In this document: piece after piece, positions 54,426 through 63,652 of the stretch
How positions within the stretch are numbered: position 1 is the stretch's first letter
Layout of the letters: each line of letters opens with the position of its first letter
Notes under the pieces: model-generated
Seen by the model: the letters and a program-made list of their open reading frames with translations, nothing else
What the model was told of the DNA's origin: nothing
Database searches by the model: none
Translations under genes and position numbers: made by a program
Source of the DNA: JADJSS01 sp046329815
GTDB taxonomy: Bacteria; Bacteroidota; Bacteroidia; Chitinophagales; JADIYW01
Assembly (NCBI GenBank): GCA_046329815.1
Contig: JAXLTY010000001.1
Location: 1 to 64,000, forward strand
DNA length: 64,000 bases
Direction: 5' to 3'

Positions 54426-54887
54426 TTATACTTTTTGAACAAAAATCTTATTGTCTTTTATTTGTACAACTTCGATTAATGTATTGGCATCAATAAAACC
54501 ATTGAACGACCAGATCGTAATACGGTTATCGTTAAACAATGCTTTGCCTTCTGGACGCAAGTCTGTAATGGCCTGACCTTTATCGCCTACTTTTAAACCA
54601 AAATCAGAAAATATATTTACTTTGCCATCGCTGGTTTGCTGTACTGCCATTTTACTTTTTGATATTCTATCAGCGCCGAAATACAATAAAGTTCCGTTTA
54701 CGATGAACGCCGCTAAAACACAGAAAGTTCCGTAATTAAAGCCAAATAATTTATAGGCAAAAACTAAACCGACGATGGTTGTTACAAAACCGATCTTACC
54801 TAAAATTCCGGATGGTAATAAAAATACTTCCGCTACAAACAATAAAACGCCGAAAAACAAAATGGCGAAAACTAAAAATGGTGTCAT
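54426..54887 (-). CDS. short NfeD-family protein
   Basis: 153 residues. Three to four membrane helices in the first half (FLVFAILFFGVLLFVAEVFL and VTTIVGLVFAYKLFGF), then a C-terminal OB-fold (VGDKGQAITDLRPEGKALFN, then TLIEVVQIKDNKIFVQKV). This is the short NfeD form without the protease domain, which works with flotillin-like proteins. It sits 55 bases upstream of floA. Confidence 0.9.
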   Translation of the reverse strand: MTPFLVFAILFFGVLLFVAEVFLLPSGILGKIGFVTTIVGLVFAYKLFGFNYGTFCVLAAFIVNGTLLYFGADRISKSKMAVQQTSDGKVNIFSDFGLKVGDKGQAITDLRPEGKALFNDNRITIWSFNGFIDANTLIEVVQIKDNKIFVQKV

Positions 54888-54948
54888 GTGTGTTGGTTTT
54901 TAATCATAACACAAATTGAAGCAAAAAAATTCAAAAAAAAGTACATTT

Positions 54949-55140
54949 TTATTTTTTGACGACTATATAAATCTGTTTTCCGGATTCCGGATCTGAAATG
55001 ACATCCACTACATTTACATAGTCTTTATCTTCAGACGAAGCAAGTGTCCGAACATGATCATCATTAGCTTTAGAACATGCTACAAAAAATAGCACGGCAA
55101 AAAAGGTAATTATGTTTCTAAGAGTGATTAAATTTATCAT
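54949..55140 (-). CDS. small lipoprotein, unknown function
   Basis: 63 residues from the ATG at 55140; the frame runs back to 55248 but would then overlap the divergent rlmH start. Lipobox LFFVACSKAND, then about 45 residues with an acidic centre and KQIYIVVKK at the end. No family is recognised. It could be a regulatory or structural envelope peptide. Confidence 0.45.
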   Translation of the reverse strand: MINLITLRNIITFFAVLFFVACSKANDDHVRTLASSEDKDYVNVVDVISDPESGKQIYIVVKK

Positions 55141-55214
55141 AGCTCTTAGTGTTTGACAATACAAATTAAGAAAAATCATCATATTTGTCAATAGGCAGAA
55201 TTTAAACAAACTCA

Positions 55215-55682
55215 ATGAAAATAGAACTTTGGTGGACCGGTAAAACATTTCAGGATTTTACAAAAAAAGGGTATGATGAATTTTTGAAGCGTATTCAAAA
55301 GTTTACATCTGTAGAAATTGTGGAAATTGCTGATATAAAAGGGCAAACTAATCCGAAATCTGTAAAAAATATAGAAGCTGAAAAGATATTATCGAAATTA
55401 AAGAATGATGATTTTCTAATTCTGTTGGATGAAAAAGGAAAAGAATATTCATCTGTTGAGTTTGCCGATTTTATTCAGCAGAAAGACAATCAATCTGTAA
55501 AGAAAATTATTTTTTTAATTGGTGGCGCATATGGTTTTGATGATAAAATTTATGAACGTGCCAATGCAAAATTGTCATTATCTAAGATGACGTATTCGCA
55601 TCAACTTATTCGTTTGATTTTTATGGAACAATTATATCGAGCTTATACTATTATTCATAATTTTCCTTATCATAATGAGTAG
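55215..55682 (+). CDS. rlmH: 23S rRNA pseudouridine-1915 N3-methyltransferase
   Basis: 155 residues, exactly the usual length. Knotted SPOUT fold signatures: ILLDEKGKEYSSVEFADFI, IIFLIGGAYGF, and the end SHQLIRLIFMEQLYRAYTI followed by YHNE. It methylates pseudouridine 1915 in helix 69 of 23S rRNA using SAM. The end lies 3 bases from the end of the convergent GT9 gene. Confidence 0.96.
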   Translation: MKIELWWTGKTFQDFTKKGYDEFLKRIQKFTSVEIVEIADIKGQTNPKSVKNIEAEKILSKLKNDDFLILLDEKGKEYSSVEFADFIQQKDNQSVKKIIFLIGGAYGFDDKIYERANAKLSLSKMTYSHQLIRLIFMEQLYRAYTIIHNFPYHNE

Positions 55683-55685
55683 AAG

Positions 55686-56651
55686 CTACAAAACATCAAT
55701 CACTTTCTGCATATCTAAATCATTCATACATTTGAAATGATTTTTCGGACACTTATCTAAACCATGTTTGTGGCAAGGTCTGCAATTGATAGTGTTATTT
55801 TCTATCATCACATTTTGTGAAGTGTTTGTATTGTATGGTGTAAATCCTAAACGTTTTTCGGTGCCGCCAAAGACAGCAATAATGCGTTTGTTTAAAGCAG
55901 CAGCGATGTGCATCATGCCTGTATCACCGGTGATGACGAATTTTGCTTTTTTGATAATCGACGCCGATTGATTGATATTGAATTTTCCGCAAGCATTATA
56001 CATCTTGAAATTGTCAATTGCTTCTAATTGTGTACCAATATATGCATCATCCAAACCGCCAATCAGCATAATCGGCATTTTTATCTTTTCGCAAAGCTCT
56101 TTTAATTTTTCTAACGGTATAGTTTTAGTGAAATGCTTCGCACCAACAACAATTACGCAGAAACCAGCGATATGTGTAAACGGTAAATTCGCTGGTGGAA
56201 TTTCATCTTTTTCAGGAATAAAATAATCCAATCCTTTTCCATCATTGATAACATTCAGTTTTTTAACTGCTGAAAAATATCTGTCAACTACATGATTATT
56301 CAGTAAATTAATTTTAAATTTTATCAGTAAAGCGCGCTTGAAACGTTGCTTATTGTAACGATGTGTTTTTACTTTCAATGTCATTGAAACCTGGTGCGAA
56401 CGAATATTATCATGCAAATCAATGATCAGATCATAATGTTCTTTAATCAATTGATCGGTTACTTCAGAAACGTCTTTTTCGATGCCATACACTTTTGAAA
56501 GATATGGACTGGCCACTAAAATTTCTTTGTATGTATTTTTAGTCAGGTAATGCACTTCGCTTTTCGCTACTTGGTTTTTCAGACAACGAATCACAGGACT
56601 TGTCAGAACAATATCGCCGATAGAAGAAAAACGAATGATGAGAATTTTCAT
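55686..56651 (-). CDS. glycosyltransferase family 9 (heptosyltransferase-like)
   Basis: 321 residues from the ATG at 56651. Upstream in-frame codons to 56705 are rejected because they lie in the repeat at 56666-56731. Start MKILIIRFSSIGDIVLTSPV, CVIVVGAKHFTKTIP, TGDTGMMHIAAALNKRIIA with the donor-binding DTG..H, and a Cys/His-rich end (CRPCHKHGLDKCPKNHFKC). It probably adds a sugar to the LPS core. Confidence 0.9.
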   Translation of the reverse strand: MKILIIRFSSIGDIVLTSPVIRCLKNQVAKSEVHYLTKNTYKEILVASPYLSKVYGIEKDVSEVTDQLIKEHYDLIIDLHDNIRSHQVSMTLKVKTHRYNKQRFKRALLIKFKINLLNNHVVDRYFSAVKKLNVINDGKGLDYFIPEKDEIPPANLPFTHIAGFCVIVVGAKHFTKTIPLEKLKELCEKIKMPIMLIGGLDDAYIGTQLEAIDNFKMYNACGKFNINQSASIIKKAKFVITGDTGMMHIAAALNKRIIAVFGGTEKRLGFTPYNTNTSQNVMIENNTINCRPCHKHGLDKCPKNHFKCMNDLDMQKVIDVL

Positions 56652-56665
56652 TTTATTATTTTTTG

Positions 56666-56731
56666 TAACACAGAGTTGCACTGAATTTTCACTGAGTTTT
56701 TGCAAAACTCTTTAGTATTTACTCTGTGATA
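56666..56731. repeat. CACAGAG-type imperfect palindrome
   Basis: Outer ends TAACACAGAGT (56666-56676) and ACTCTGTGATA (56721-56731), inner arms ACTGAGTTTTTGC and GCAAAACTCTTTAGT. Related to the element at 50162-50247; no flanking direct repeat seen here. Confidence 0.55.
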
Positions 56732-56734
56732 TTT

Positions 56735-57250
56735 TTATTCTTCTAAATATTTTTTTGCTTCTTTTAAATATTCTTCCACACCAAACAGCACGCCCATTTT
56801 TACATTTTCTATCGGTAGTGTTTTTACAATTTTTCCGGGCGAGCCAAGCACCATGCTGCCGTCAGGTATTACCATGTTTTCTGTAACTAACGCATGAGCA
56901 CCGATAATACAGCCATTACCGACCTTTGCGCCATTCAAAATTGTTGCACGCATTCCGATCAAATTAAAATTTCCAATCGTAGCACCATGAATGATCGCAC
57001 CATGACCAACGACATTATCTTCACCTATATTTACCGGCTTTCCTTCATCCAAATGAATAAAAACACCTTCTTGTATATTAGTGCGTTTGCCGATAGTAAT
57101 TTTATCAAAATCAGCGCGCAACACAGCACCAAACCAAATCGAAACATCATCATGCAATTCCACTTTACCTAACACACGAGCAGTATCAGCAATAAACACG
57201 TTTGCATGTTTAATAACTTGTTGTTCCAATTGTTTCTGATAGGTTGACAT
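56735..57250 (-). CDS. gamma-carbonic-anhydrase-like protein
   Basis: 171 residues of left-handed beta-helix hexapeptide repeats (NIGEDNVVGHGAIIHGATIG, IGMRATILNGAKVGNGCIIG), then a C-terminal helix (YLKEAKKYLEE). Three zinc His candidates are in FIHLDEG and VVGHGAIIHG, and the Arg/Asp pair in VLRADFDKI. The family (YrdA/CaiE-like) has confirmed and unconfirmed carbonic anhydrases, so activity is not certain. Confidence 0.9.
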   Translation of the reverse strand: MSTYQKQLEQQVIKHANVFIADTARVLGKVELHDDVSIWFGAVLRADFDKITIGKRTNIQEGVFIHLDEGKPVNIGEDNVVGHGAIIHGATIGNFNLIGMRATILNGAKVGNGCIIGAHALVTENMVIPDGSMVLGSPGKIVKTLPIENVKMGVLFGVEEYLKEAKKYLEE

Positions 57251-57292
57251 ATCTTTTTTTGTAAATGTAGTTAATTTTGGTATTTTTATAAA

Positions 57293-58102
57293 ATGAGAAA
57301 AACACTATTCATTTTCAGTATCTTATTATTGACAAAAACGATGATTGCGCAAGATTCAACTGTCTTTCATTTTTCATCAACTCGTGGTTCTAATGCAGAA
57401 GGCGCATTGCTTGTTCCAAAAGGGAAAGCACAAGTAGAAGTCGGTGTTAACTATAATTATTTTAAAACAGTAAACGAAATTCAACATCCGAGTTTTCTGT
57501 TAAAATATGGTATCAGCAATTATTTTGAATTTAGAATTAACGGCGATGCCACAACTTATAAAAGTGACAGTTACAATCAAACCGGTTTGCATCCTATTTA
57601 TATTAGCATGAAAATAAAAATGATCGATGCAAAGAAATATGCGCCGGCAAGTGCATTTATTGGTGGTTTGAGTGCGAATGTGATTTCTACAAAAAATTTC
57701 AGAACGAAATATGTTGCTCCGTATTTTAAAATATGTATGGAACAATTTCTACCAAAAGATTTTGGAATGACATATAACTATGGCTTGTACTGGAATGGCG
57801 AAGACGCGAAACCAACTTATGTCTTTGCAGTTGCAACGAATTACACAAAAGTGGTTGGTAAAAAAGTGGGCAAACATCAACAAATAAAAACGTTTTTGGA
57901 AGTATTTGGTAACTATCCACATGGTGAAAAATTTGATGTGCGTGGTAATCTTGGTTTCGCATATTTGTTTAACAAATGGCTACAATTTGATTTTTCAGCA
58001 GGTGCAGGTTTTCTGAAAAATTCACCACGATTTATTTGTTCAAGCGGTTTAGTGTTTCGGTTTATAAAAACAAAAGAAGAAAAACTGGCGGTCAAAAAAT
58101 AA
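57293..58102 (+). CDS. outer-membrane beta-barrel protein
   Basis: 269 residues. A signal peptide ending at KTMIAQ, then a barrel with alternating aromatic strands from about 40 to the end (QVEVGVNYNYFKT, FLLKYGISNYFEFRING, FICSSGLVFRF). It resembles the 'transporter' group (phenol-degradation MetA-like barrels) common in Bacteroidota. No ligand is known. It is divergent from the carbonic anhydrase gene. Confidence 0.75.
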   Translation: MRKTLFIFSILLLTKTMIAQDSTVFHFSSTRGSNAEGALLVPKGKAQVEVGVNYNYFKTVNEIQHPSFLLKYGISNYFEFRINGDATTYKSDSYNQTGLHPIYISMKIKMIDAKKYAPASAFIGGLSANVISTKNFRTKYVAPYFKICMEQFLPKDFGMTYNYGLYWNGEDAKPTYVFAVATNYTKVVGKKVGKHQQIKTFLEVFGNYPHGEKFDVRGNLGFAYLFNKWLQFDFSAGAGFLKNSPRFICSSGLVFRFIKTKEEKLAVKK

Positions 58103-58164
58103 GCAACTTTATATTTAATATTGGAAGTATTTGATTTTCAGAATTAATTTTCTAACTTTCAAAT

Positions 58165-59034
58165 ATGAACCATAAATTACTGATCTATCTCAGCATCTTG
58201 CTGTTGTGTACATTTTGTACCAAAGAAAAGCAACCATCTTTAGCTGAACAGCATTTACAAATTGTTGGCGAAGGCACTACTTTTTATTCGGATGAAGATT
58301 ACAATTTATTGGTAGAACTCACCGATACTTCCAAGATTTATAGTATTGCAGAATTGAAATACAGTATGAATACGCTGACTGCTATTCTCAATAAATATCA
58401 TGACAGAGCCGGTGCGTTTCCTACTTTATATAATGTGGTGACGAATGTTGCTTATCAATCATTATCGACTTCACCATCTGCGCATGCTGCAGAAGGTCGT
58501 GCGTTTATGAACGAATTTGCAAAGCATTTTATTCGAAATCTACATTCTTATTTATTAGGTGAAACCGTTGAACCAGCATGGAATAATTATTTTGTACGAG
58601 TGGCTGATGGCAAAAACACGATACTTCATTTAGTGCTTTCTGGTATCAATGCTCATATTACATATGACATTCCTTTTGTGTTGAATGACATAAAGGCACA
58701 ACCTGCATTTAAAGATGATTTTGTTGAATATACTGACTTTATCGCCGGAACATATCCTGATGCTGCAGCAGAACTAACAAGACAATTTGGTGTGCAAAAC
58801 GCTGATGAGTTCTTTCATTTTTATGCGTTAGGTACAGTACTAGACAGCTTGAATAATCCAGGTTTTACTACACATCTGGCGATAGATGTGTTGCGTACCG
58901 AATCATGGAATCGCGGAATGAACTTGGTGCAACAACGATTAAGTTATAAGCAAACTCATGGAATTTGCTGGCAATCTTTCAGCGACAGAGAAAAATTAAT
59001 TCAGTTTTTTGATGATCAAAAATTGTTGAATTAA
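58165..59034 (+). CDS. DUF5995-like lipoprotein
   Basis: 289 residues with lipobox LLCTFC, anchored in the envelope. The body is helical and holds RAFMNEFAKHFIRNLHSYLL, WNNYFVRVADGKNTILHLVL and SGINAHITYDIPFVLNDI, which I recognise as the DUF5995 pattern (conserved G-I-N-A-H-I-x-Y-D). Function is unknown. The conserved His/Asp in that box might be catalytic. It is followed by a DUF1573-like gene. Confidence 0.75.
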   Translation: MNHKLLIYLSILLLCTFCTKEKQPSLAEQHLQIVGEGTTFYSDEDYNLLVELTDTSKIYSIAELKYSMNTLTAILNKYHDRAGAFPTLYNVVTNVAYQSLSTSPSAHAAEGRAFMNEFAKHFIRNLHSYLLGETVEPAWNNYFVRVADGKNTILHLVLSGINAHITYDIPFVLNDIKAQPAFKDDFVEYTDFIAGTYPDAAAELTRQFGVQNADEFFHFYALGTVLDSLNNPGFTTHLAIDVLRTESWNRGMNLVQQRLSYKQTHGICWQSFSDREKLIQFFDDQKLLN

Positions 59035-59144
59035 TTAATGCTATTTTATAAAATTCAGTTAAATCTATTTCTGTATTTTTCTTTTAACAAACTTATAAGA
59101 TGATATAAATTCATTTGATTTTACTTTCGCAGCAAATCAATGCT

Positions 59145-60173
59145 ATGCGAATTTTTATTTTGTTTATGCTGTTTTCTTTATTCAAACTCTCATTTTCACA
59201 ATTACACTGTTCACTTGATACCATTGATTTTGGAATATTGTCACCATCAGATAAACCAATAAAACCTATTCGCGCATGTATCACCAACACTTCATCAAAA
59301 ACTATAAAACTGAGTGATTTATCTATTTCTGATGATTATTCGATCAAAGTAAAGAACGTTTATTATACAGGTTCTTATTTCTCTAAAAAATTCTACACTA
59401 TCGATATTTTACCAAATGACACTTTTCCAATCGTTATCTTTTTGAATAAGAAAAAAGATTTTTATGACGATTATCCAATTGAAGAAGAAGCGATTTTTTA
59501 TAACGATTCATTCGATAATGTGTTAAGAATTCCAATAAAATATACCTTCAAAAGTGGAATTGTTTGGCAATCGAAATCTTTTGTTTCCGATAAAAACAAT
59601 GCAGGCGATATTGTTCATGGAAAATATTACCTCACTAATTTTTCAAACGACACTTTTAAATTAATTATTGATTCTTACATCAAGCCAACAGAACACAAAA
59701 TTATTTTGCCTTTTATTACTGATTCAATTATCTTCTCGATAGATACTGATACTATTTTTGAAAAATACAATGGTAGAATATATGTTGAAGTGAGCAAAAA
59801 GAAAACGCGTTTATACACTTCCTATTTAGATTTTTCTTTCGATATGCAAAACATAAAATCATATGCAAGAATTACATTTGACTCAACGGTAATTACGAGA
59901 AATTATAATCAAGGTGACAATACTGAAAACATGTTATTTTATTACACCAATACCGGAAATATTCCGTTGATCATCAACGAATGTCATACATCGTCAGGTT
60001 GTATAGTAGCAACCTATCAAAGAGAACCGATTTTACCAAACCAAAAAGGAATAATAAAAGTACATTACGACACAAATAGAGTTGGTCGTTATTCAAAATC
60101 TATTACCATTAATTCTAATGACATTAGAAATATGCCAATTGTGTTGCAAGTTAACGGTGAAGTATATAAATAG
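59145..60173 (+). CDS. exported DUF1573/Ig-like protein
   Basis: 342 residues from the ATG at 59145; the frame runs to 59115 but without a start-like context. A signal peptide ends at KLSFSQ. Two Ig-like sandwich domains follow. The second (about 230-342) has the DUF1573 pattern NMLFYYTNTGNIPLIINECH, SGCIVATYQREPILPNQKG, IIKVHYDTNRVGRYSKSI and ends in VNGEVYK. The first domain is more divergent. Probably periplasmic or surface. Confidence 0.8.
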   Translation: MRIFILFMLFSLFKLSFSQLHCSLDTIDFGILSPSDKPIKPIRACITNTSSKTIKLSDLSISDDYSIKVKNVYYTGSYFSKKFYTIDILPNDTFPIVIFLNKKKDFYDDYPIEEEAIFYNDSFDNVLRIPIKYTFKSGIVWQSKSFVSDKNNAGDIVHGKYYLTNFSNDTFKLIIDSYIKPTEHKIILPFITDSIIFSIDTDTIFEKYNGRIYVEVSKKKTRLYTSYLDFSFDMQNIKSYARITFDSTVITRNYNQGDNTENMLFYYTNTGNIPLIINECHTSSGCIVATYQREPILPNQKGIIKVHYDTNRVGRYSKSITINSNDIRNMPIVLQVNGEVYK

Positions 60174-60180
60174 TAGTTGT

Positions 60181-61173
60181 TTACAACGTATTATAAAACT
60201 TGCTTAATCTTGCTTCGATGCGTTCTTTCAGAAAACCATCTTTCGTAGCTTTTTCTATAAATGGTATAATAAATTCTTCACTTTCTTTAATCGCTATTTT
60301 TTCGCTGATGCCGTTATCTTCTAAAATTTGTGCAATTGATTTTTTGCCTGAATGATCAAAAAAATGTTCCAATACATGTTCGTTCAATTCTTTTACCGGT
60401 TCTGATTGCAATGCAGCAATTACGGCTTTTTCTGCGGAATTTAAAATTTCATTTCTGTCGTGATCAGTCAGTTTTACACCTTTTGCAAGATCTTTAACTT
60501 TAGTTTCTTCCAGTTTTTCCCAAATGGTTTTTGCCATTACGCGCAGCTTCGCATCGCTCAGTTTATCTTTCAGCATCTGTTCATTTTTCACTAAAGATTT
60601 TTGCAAATTATCTGAAATAAATTTCTTAATATTTTTATCAATCGTGTCGGAAACACCTGATAATGCTGCACCTAACAATCCTTTTCCGATATTGAACAAC
60701 GAGCCGCCAACCGTTTCATTGCTTGGTCCGCTTTGCGCAGCAAACGACTTAATTCCATCGTATAATGTATCCGCAATCATTTCGCCATAGAATGGATTTT
60801 TCACCACATCAGAAATAATTCTTTCACGGATTTCTTTTTGTGCAATCACTTTATCAGCAATATCATTGAATGAATCTTCATTTAAAAAATCAGCCACCGT
60901 ATGCTTACTTTTCAACGCCAGTTCATGAATTGAATTGGAAATATCAACGATGTATTCTTTCTGATGTTTCGTTAATTTTCTGTCTTTAATATTTCTATCT
61001 TCAAAATCAATTACTTTCTGAACAGACGAAACATCGTTTAATTTAACGGTATCCAACCATTTCCAAACCGCGCTGATTTCTTCTTTGATGTTTGCTTTCA
61101 GATGTTTTTTATCGAATTGCTCTAATTCAAATGCCACGTGTGCATCGTATATTTTTTGAATGTCTGCTTTCAT
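60181..61173 (-). CDS. helical cytoplasmic protein of unknown function
   Basis: 330 residues, nearly all helix. A central Gly/Ala-rich segment (GGSLFNIGKGLLGAALSGV, about 157-175) could be an amphipathic membrane-contact stretch. It also shows KHQKEYIVDISNSIHELALK and FYGEMIADTLYDGIKSF. There is no signal peptide. I do not recognise a characterised family. It converges with the DUF1573-like gene, 7 bases between stops. Confidence 0.65.
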   Translation of the reverse strand: MKADIQKIYDAHVAFELEQFDKKHLKANIKEEISAVWKWLDTVKLNDVSSVQKVIDFEDRNIKDRKLTKHQKEYIVDISNSIHELALKSKHTVADFLNEDSFNDIADKVIAQKEIRERIISDVVKNPFYGEMIADTLYDGIKSFAAQSGPSNETVGGSLFNIGKGLLGAALSGVSDTIDKNIKKFISDNLQKSLVKNEQMLKDKLSDAKLRVMAKTIWEKLEETKVKDLAKGVKLTDHDRNEILNSAEKAVIAALQSEPVKELNEHVLEHFFDHSGKKSIAQILEDNGISEKIAIKESEEFIIPFIEKATKDGFLKERIEARLSKFYNTL

Positions 61174-61243
61174 GTATGTTGTTTAATGTTTTATTGAAAC
61201 GAAGATATTATTTTATTCAGTAAATGGAATTAATTTAAGATAA

Positions 61244-61495
61244 TTAAGCCATAATATTTCTGTTATAGCTTTCGCCGCGACTTTTATTCATGTCTGAAAA
61301 ACGTTTGATGCATTCGTTTAAAAATTCTTCGTCCACCATTTTTTTCACATCGTCAAATGTGCGCAAATGATCGTCTTCGTGAAATTTATACGTTTGTTCT
61401 AACAAATTTGCTTCGAGTTTTAAAACATAACGGTTATTCATTTGAAGCACGGTTATTTTTAAAATCGGATGTGGTATTTCGCCTGCTATACGCAT
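61244..61495 (-). CDS. small conserved-looking protein, unknown function
   Basis: 83 residues. Beta strands at the start (HPILKITVLQMNNRYVLKL) and a helical end (FDDVKKMVDEEFLNECIKRF). Soluble. The start at 61495 follows a leader made of the ATAACC word and the promoter at 61538-61569, so expression is well supported. Confidence 0.65.
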   Translation of the reverse strand: MRIAGEIPHPILKITVLQMNNRYVLKLEANLLEQTYKFHEDDHLRTFDDVKKMVDEEFLNECIKRFSDMNKSRGESYNRNIMA

Positions 61496-61499
61496 GTTT

Positions 61500-61535
61500 G
61501 TTATAGGTTATTGGTTATAAGTTATAGGTTATTTT
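61500..61535. repeat. GGTTAT word repeat in the leader of the 61244 gene
   Basis: GTTATAGGTTATTGG followed by similar units lies between promoter TATCTTTG and the start codon. The same words sit in the leader at 49635-49677. Confidence 0.65.
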
Positions 61536-61537
61536 TT

Positions 61538-61569
61538 CAAAGATATTCAATTCCACTTTTACATTCAAT
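61538..61569 (-). promoter_or_regulatory. promoter of the 61244 gene
   Basis: Minus-strand ATTG (61566-61569), 20-base spacer, TATCTTTG (61538-61545). Confidence 0.6.
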
Positions 61570-61607
61570 AAATCATTCAGTTATTTTGATGTATATAATG
61601 CGTAAAA

Positions 61608-61637
61608 CACTTTCACTATCATTTTCACTATCACTAT
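61608..61637. repeat. intergenic TTTCACTATCA word repeat
   Basis: Units of TTTCACTATCA; the reverse complement matches the AGTGAAAGTGATAATG words inside valS at 23713-23740. Confidence 0.55.
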
Positions 61638-61642
61638 ACAAA

Positions 61643-61677
61643 AAAAAAGAGCCGCTCTTAAATTGGCGGCTCTTTTT
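61643..61677 (-). terminator. terminator after the phasin-like gene
   Basis: AAAAAGAGCCGC and GCGGCTCTTTTT arms (61644-61655 and 61666-61677), T run in the leftward direction; symmetrical, so it may work both ways. Confidence 0.8.
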
Positions 61678-61702
61678 AAAAATGATAATCTAAAAATTCA
61701 GA

Positions 61703-62113
61703 TTATGCTTTTGCAGTAGCTTTTGCTTTAGATTTAACGGTAGCTGTAGCTTTTTTTACTTCTTTTTTTACTTCATCAGCAACTTTTTCAGATTTTTCAG
61801 CCACTTCAGAGAAGATACCTTTAACTCTGTCAGCGTTTCTGTTGAAAGATGTTTTTAATTCAGCAACGAAAATGTTAGCTTCTTCTTTAACGTCAGCTTG
61901 AACTTTTTCAACGGTGAAAGGACCTTTCAATTTTGCCTGGATTCTTTCAGCGGTTTGTTTGAAATAGTTTTTTTGAATTTCTACTTCTTCTTTCGCTTCG
62001 CTAACCACATTTTTAACTGTGTTTTCAACGTTGTAACGTAATTCAGTTACGTTAGATTTTGTTTCTGCTGTTAATGTTTCTACAGCTTCTTTGAATTTTT
62101 GTGTGAATTCCAT
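61703..62113 (-). CDS. phasin-like coiled-coil protein with Lys/Ala-rich tail
   Basis: 136 residues, one long amphipathic helix (EFTQKFKEAVETLTAETKSN, EEVEIQKNYFKQTAERIQAK). A histone-H1-like tail ends in VKKATATVKSKAKATAKA. The tail suggests DNA or polyanion binding; the helix resembles phasins and apolipoprotein-like stress proteins. It has a strong promoter (62154-62185) and a strong terminator, so is likely abundant. Function remains open. Confidence 0.7.
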   Translation of the reverse strand: MEFTQKFKEAVETLTAETKSNVTELRYNVENTVKNVVSEAKEEVEIQKNYFKQTAERIQAKLKGPFTVEKVQADVKEEANIFVAELKTSFNRNADRVKGIFSEVAEKSEKVADEVKKEVKKATATVKSKAKATAKA

Positions 62114-62153
62114 TTTTAAAAAGATTTAAATTGTTTATCAATATTTGATAGCA

Positions 62154-62185
62154 CAAAGATAAATCAGGACTTGATGTTGGTCAAA
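62154..62185 (-). promoter_or_regulatory. strong promoter of the phasin-like gene
   Basis: Minus-strand TTTG (62182-62185), 20-base spacer, TATCTTTG (62154-62161), both perfect to consensus. The rest of the 325-base gap (62114-62438) shows only AT-rich sequence without a feature I can support. Confidence 0.7.
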
Positions 62186-62438
62186 TTTCTGCAATTACTA
62201 AAGTTTGATTTAAAAATGTATTTCTTGTAAAAGACAAGTTAAAGGAATGTGAACTTTAACTTTGATGCAACATTTACCAAATCAATATTAAAGCAACGTA
62301 AAATTAGAGTTGATTTCATGGTTTTCATGTTAAATTGAGGTACATTATAAATTTTATACTTTCAAAATTTTCTGAAAATCCATTTAGTTATACTACATAA
62401 CACTAAGCGGAAAGCTGTGAATTAAGTATCTGTTTATC

Positions 62439-63524
62439 TTACAAAATACGAACGCGTTGCAAACTAGTATCGCGCTGATGACGTTCGATTGCAAGATGAA
62501 TTAATTTTTCAATCAGATCTGCATAGTTCAAACCTGATTTTTCCCATAATTTCGGATACATAGAAATAGAAGTAAAACCAGGTAATGTATTAGGTTCATT
62601 AATGATTACTTCATCGTTTTCAGTAAGGAAAACATCTATACGACTCATACCTTCCAAACCAAGTGCCTGATATGCTTTTCGCGCGGTAGTTTTTATTTTT
62701 TCCAATTGCGCATCTGATAAGTTTTCTGCCGGAATCGTGATGATCGCATTATCGTTTTTATATTTATTTTCAAAATCATAAAAACCTTTTTGCATAACAA
62801 TCTCGCCAACGGTACTTGCTTCAATTATTTCATTGCCTAAAACAGCGCATTCCAATTCTCTTCCAATAACCGCTTGCTCTATCAGTATTTTATTATCAAA
62901 TTTAAATGCTTCGTTAACAGCATTTGTAAATTCGGCTTCATTCGTTGCGCGACTCACGCCAACACTCGAGCCCATATTACATGGTTTTACAAATAATGTC
63001 GTTCCTAATTCTTTTACTGTTTCAACATAAGAAATGCTATCAGCTTCATGCTTATAAAATGTAATGCCTTTCGCATGACCAATGCCTGCATCACGCAAGA
63101 TACGTTTGGTAAAATCTTTATCCATTGCTACAGCAGAACCTAACACACTTGGTCCGACAAACGGAATATCTAATTGTAGAAAAATACCTTGCAGTGTTCC
63201 ATCTTCTCCATTTGGACCATGTGTTATAGGAAAAAAAGCATCTATATCTTGTAGAAACTCCTGATTATCTAACCGAATAATTTTATTAGTTTTATTTCCA
63301 AATACAACAGCCAATTGAATACCATTTTTCCCAACTACACATGCATTATCCTGCAAATTTTCGTCCTGTTCCAGAAACCATTGTCCTTTTTGTGAAATTC
63401 CAAATAATGTTACATCAAATTTATTTTTATCAATTGCATTATAAATATTCCTGGCAGAAATTACAGACACTTCATGCTCCGGTGATTTGCCGCCAAAAAC
63501 CAAACCGATTTTTAATTTAGACAT
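62439..63524 (-). CDS. ddl: D-alanine--D-alanine ligase
   Basis: 361 residues from the ATG at 63524; upstream frame to 63563 is not family-like. Start KIGLVFGGKSPEHEVSVISA, GPNGEDGTLQG, ATP-grasp KPCNMGSSVGVSR, and the metal/ADP site EVIINEPNTLPGFTSISMYP. It joins two D-alanines for peptidoglycan. The Tyr/Phe residue choice at the D-lactate position was not resolved, so D-Ala-D-Ala is assumed. Confidence 0.96.
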   Translation of the reverse strand: MSKLKIGLVFGGKSPEHEVSVISARNIYNAIDKNKFDVTLFGISQKGQWFLEQDENLQDNACVVGKNGIQLAVVFGNKTNKIIRLDNQEFLQDIDAFFPITHGPNGEDGTLQGIFLQLDIPFVGPSVLGSAVAMDKDFTKRILRDAGIGHAKGITFYKHEADSISYVETVKELGTTLFVKPCNMGSSVGVSRATNEAEFTNAVNEAFKFDNKILIEQAVIGRELECAVLGNEIIEASTVGEIVMQKGFYDFENKYKNDNAIITIPAENLSDAQLEKIKTTARKAYQALGLEGMSRIDVFLTENDEVIINEPNTLPGFTSISMYPKLWEKSGLNYADLIEKLIHLAIERHQRDTSLQRVRIL

Positions 63525-63624
63525 TTTTAAGATTTTATGTTGTAAATATAAAGTTACAAACAAAATATGGATAGTATTTTTACGTTTTTAATACAAAAAA
63601 AATGTGTGTTACACTATAAATCAA

Positions 63625-63632
63625 TATATTTG
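63625..63632 (+). promoter_or_regulatory. -7 element for the PASTA protein gene
   Basis: TATATTTG, 20 bases before the ATG at 63653. Confidence 0.45.
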
Positions 63633-63652
63633 AAGTTGAATTAAAAAAATAA

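Noticed and set aside
56652..56705. Longer start for the GT9 gene
   Set aside because: Overlaps the CACAGAG repeat; the family begins at MKILIIRFSSIGD.
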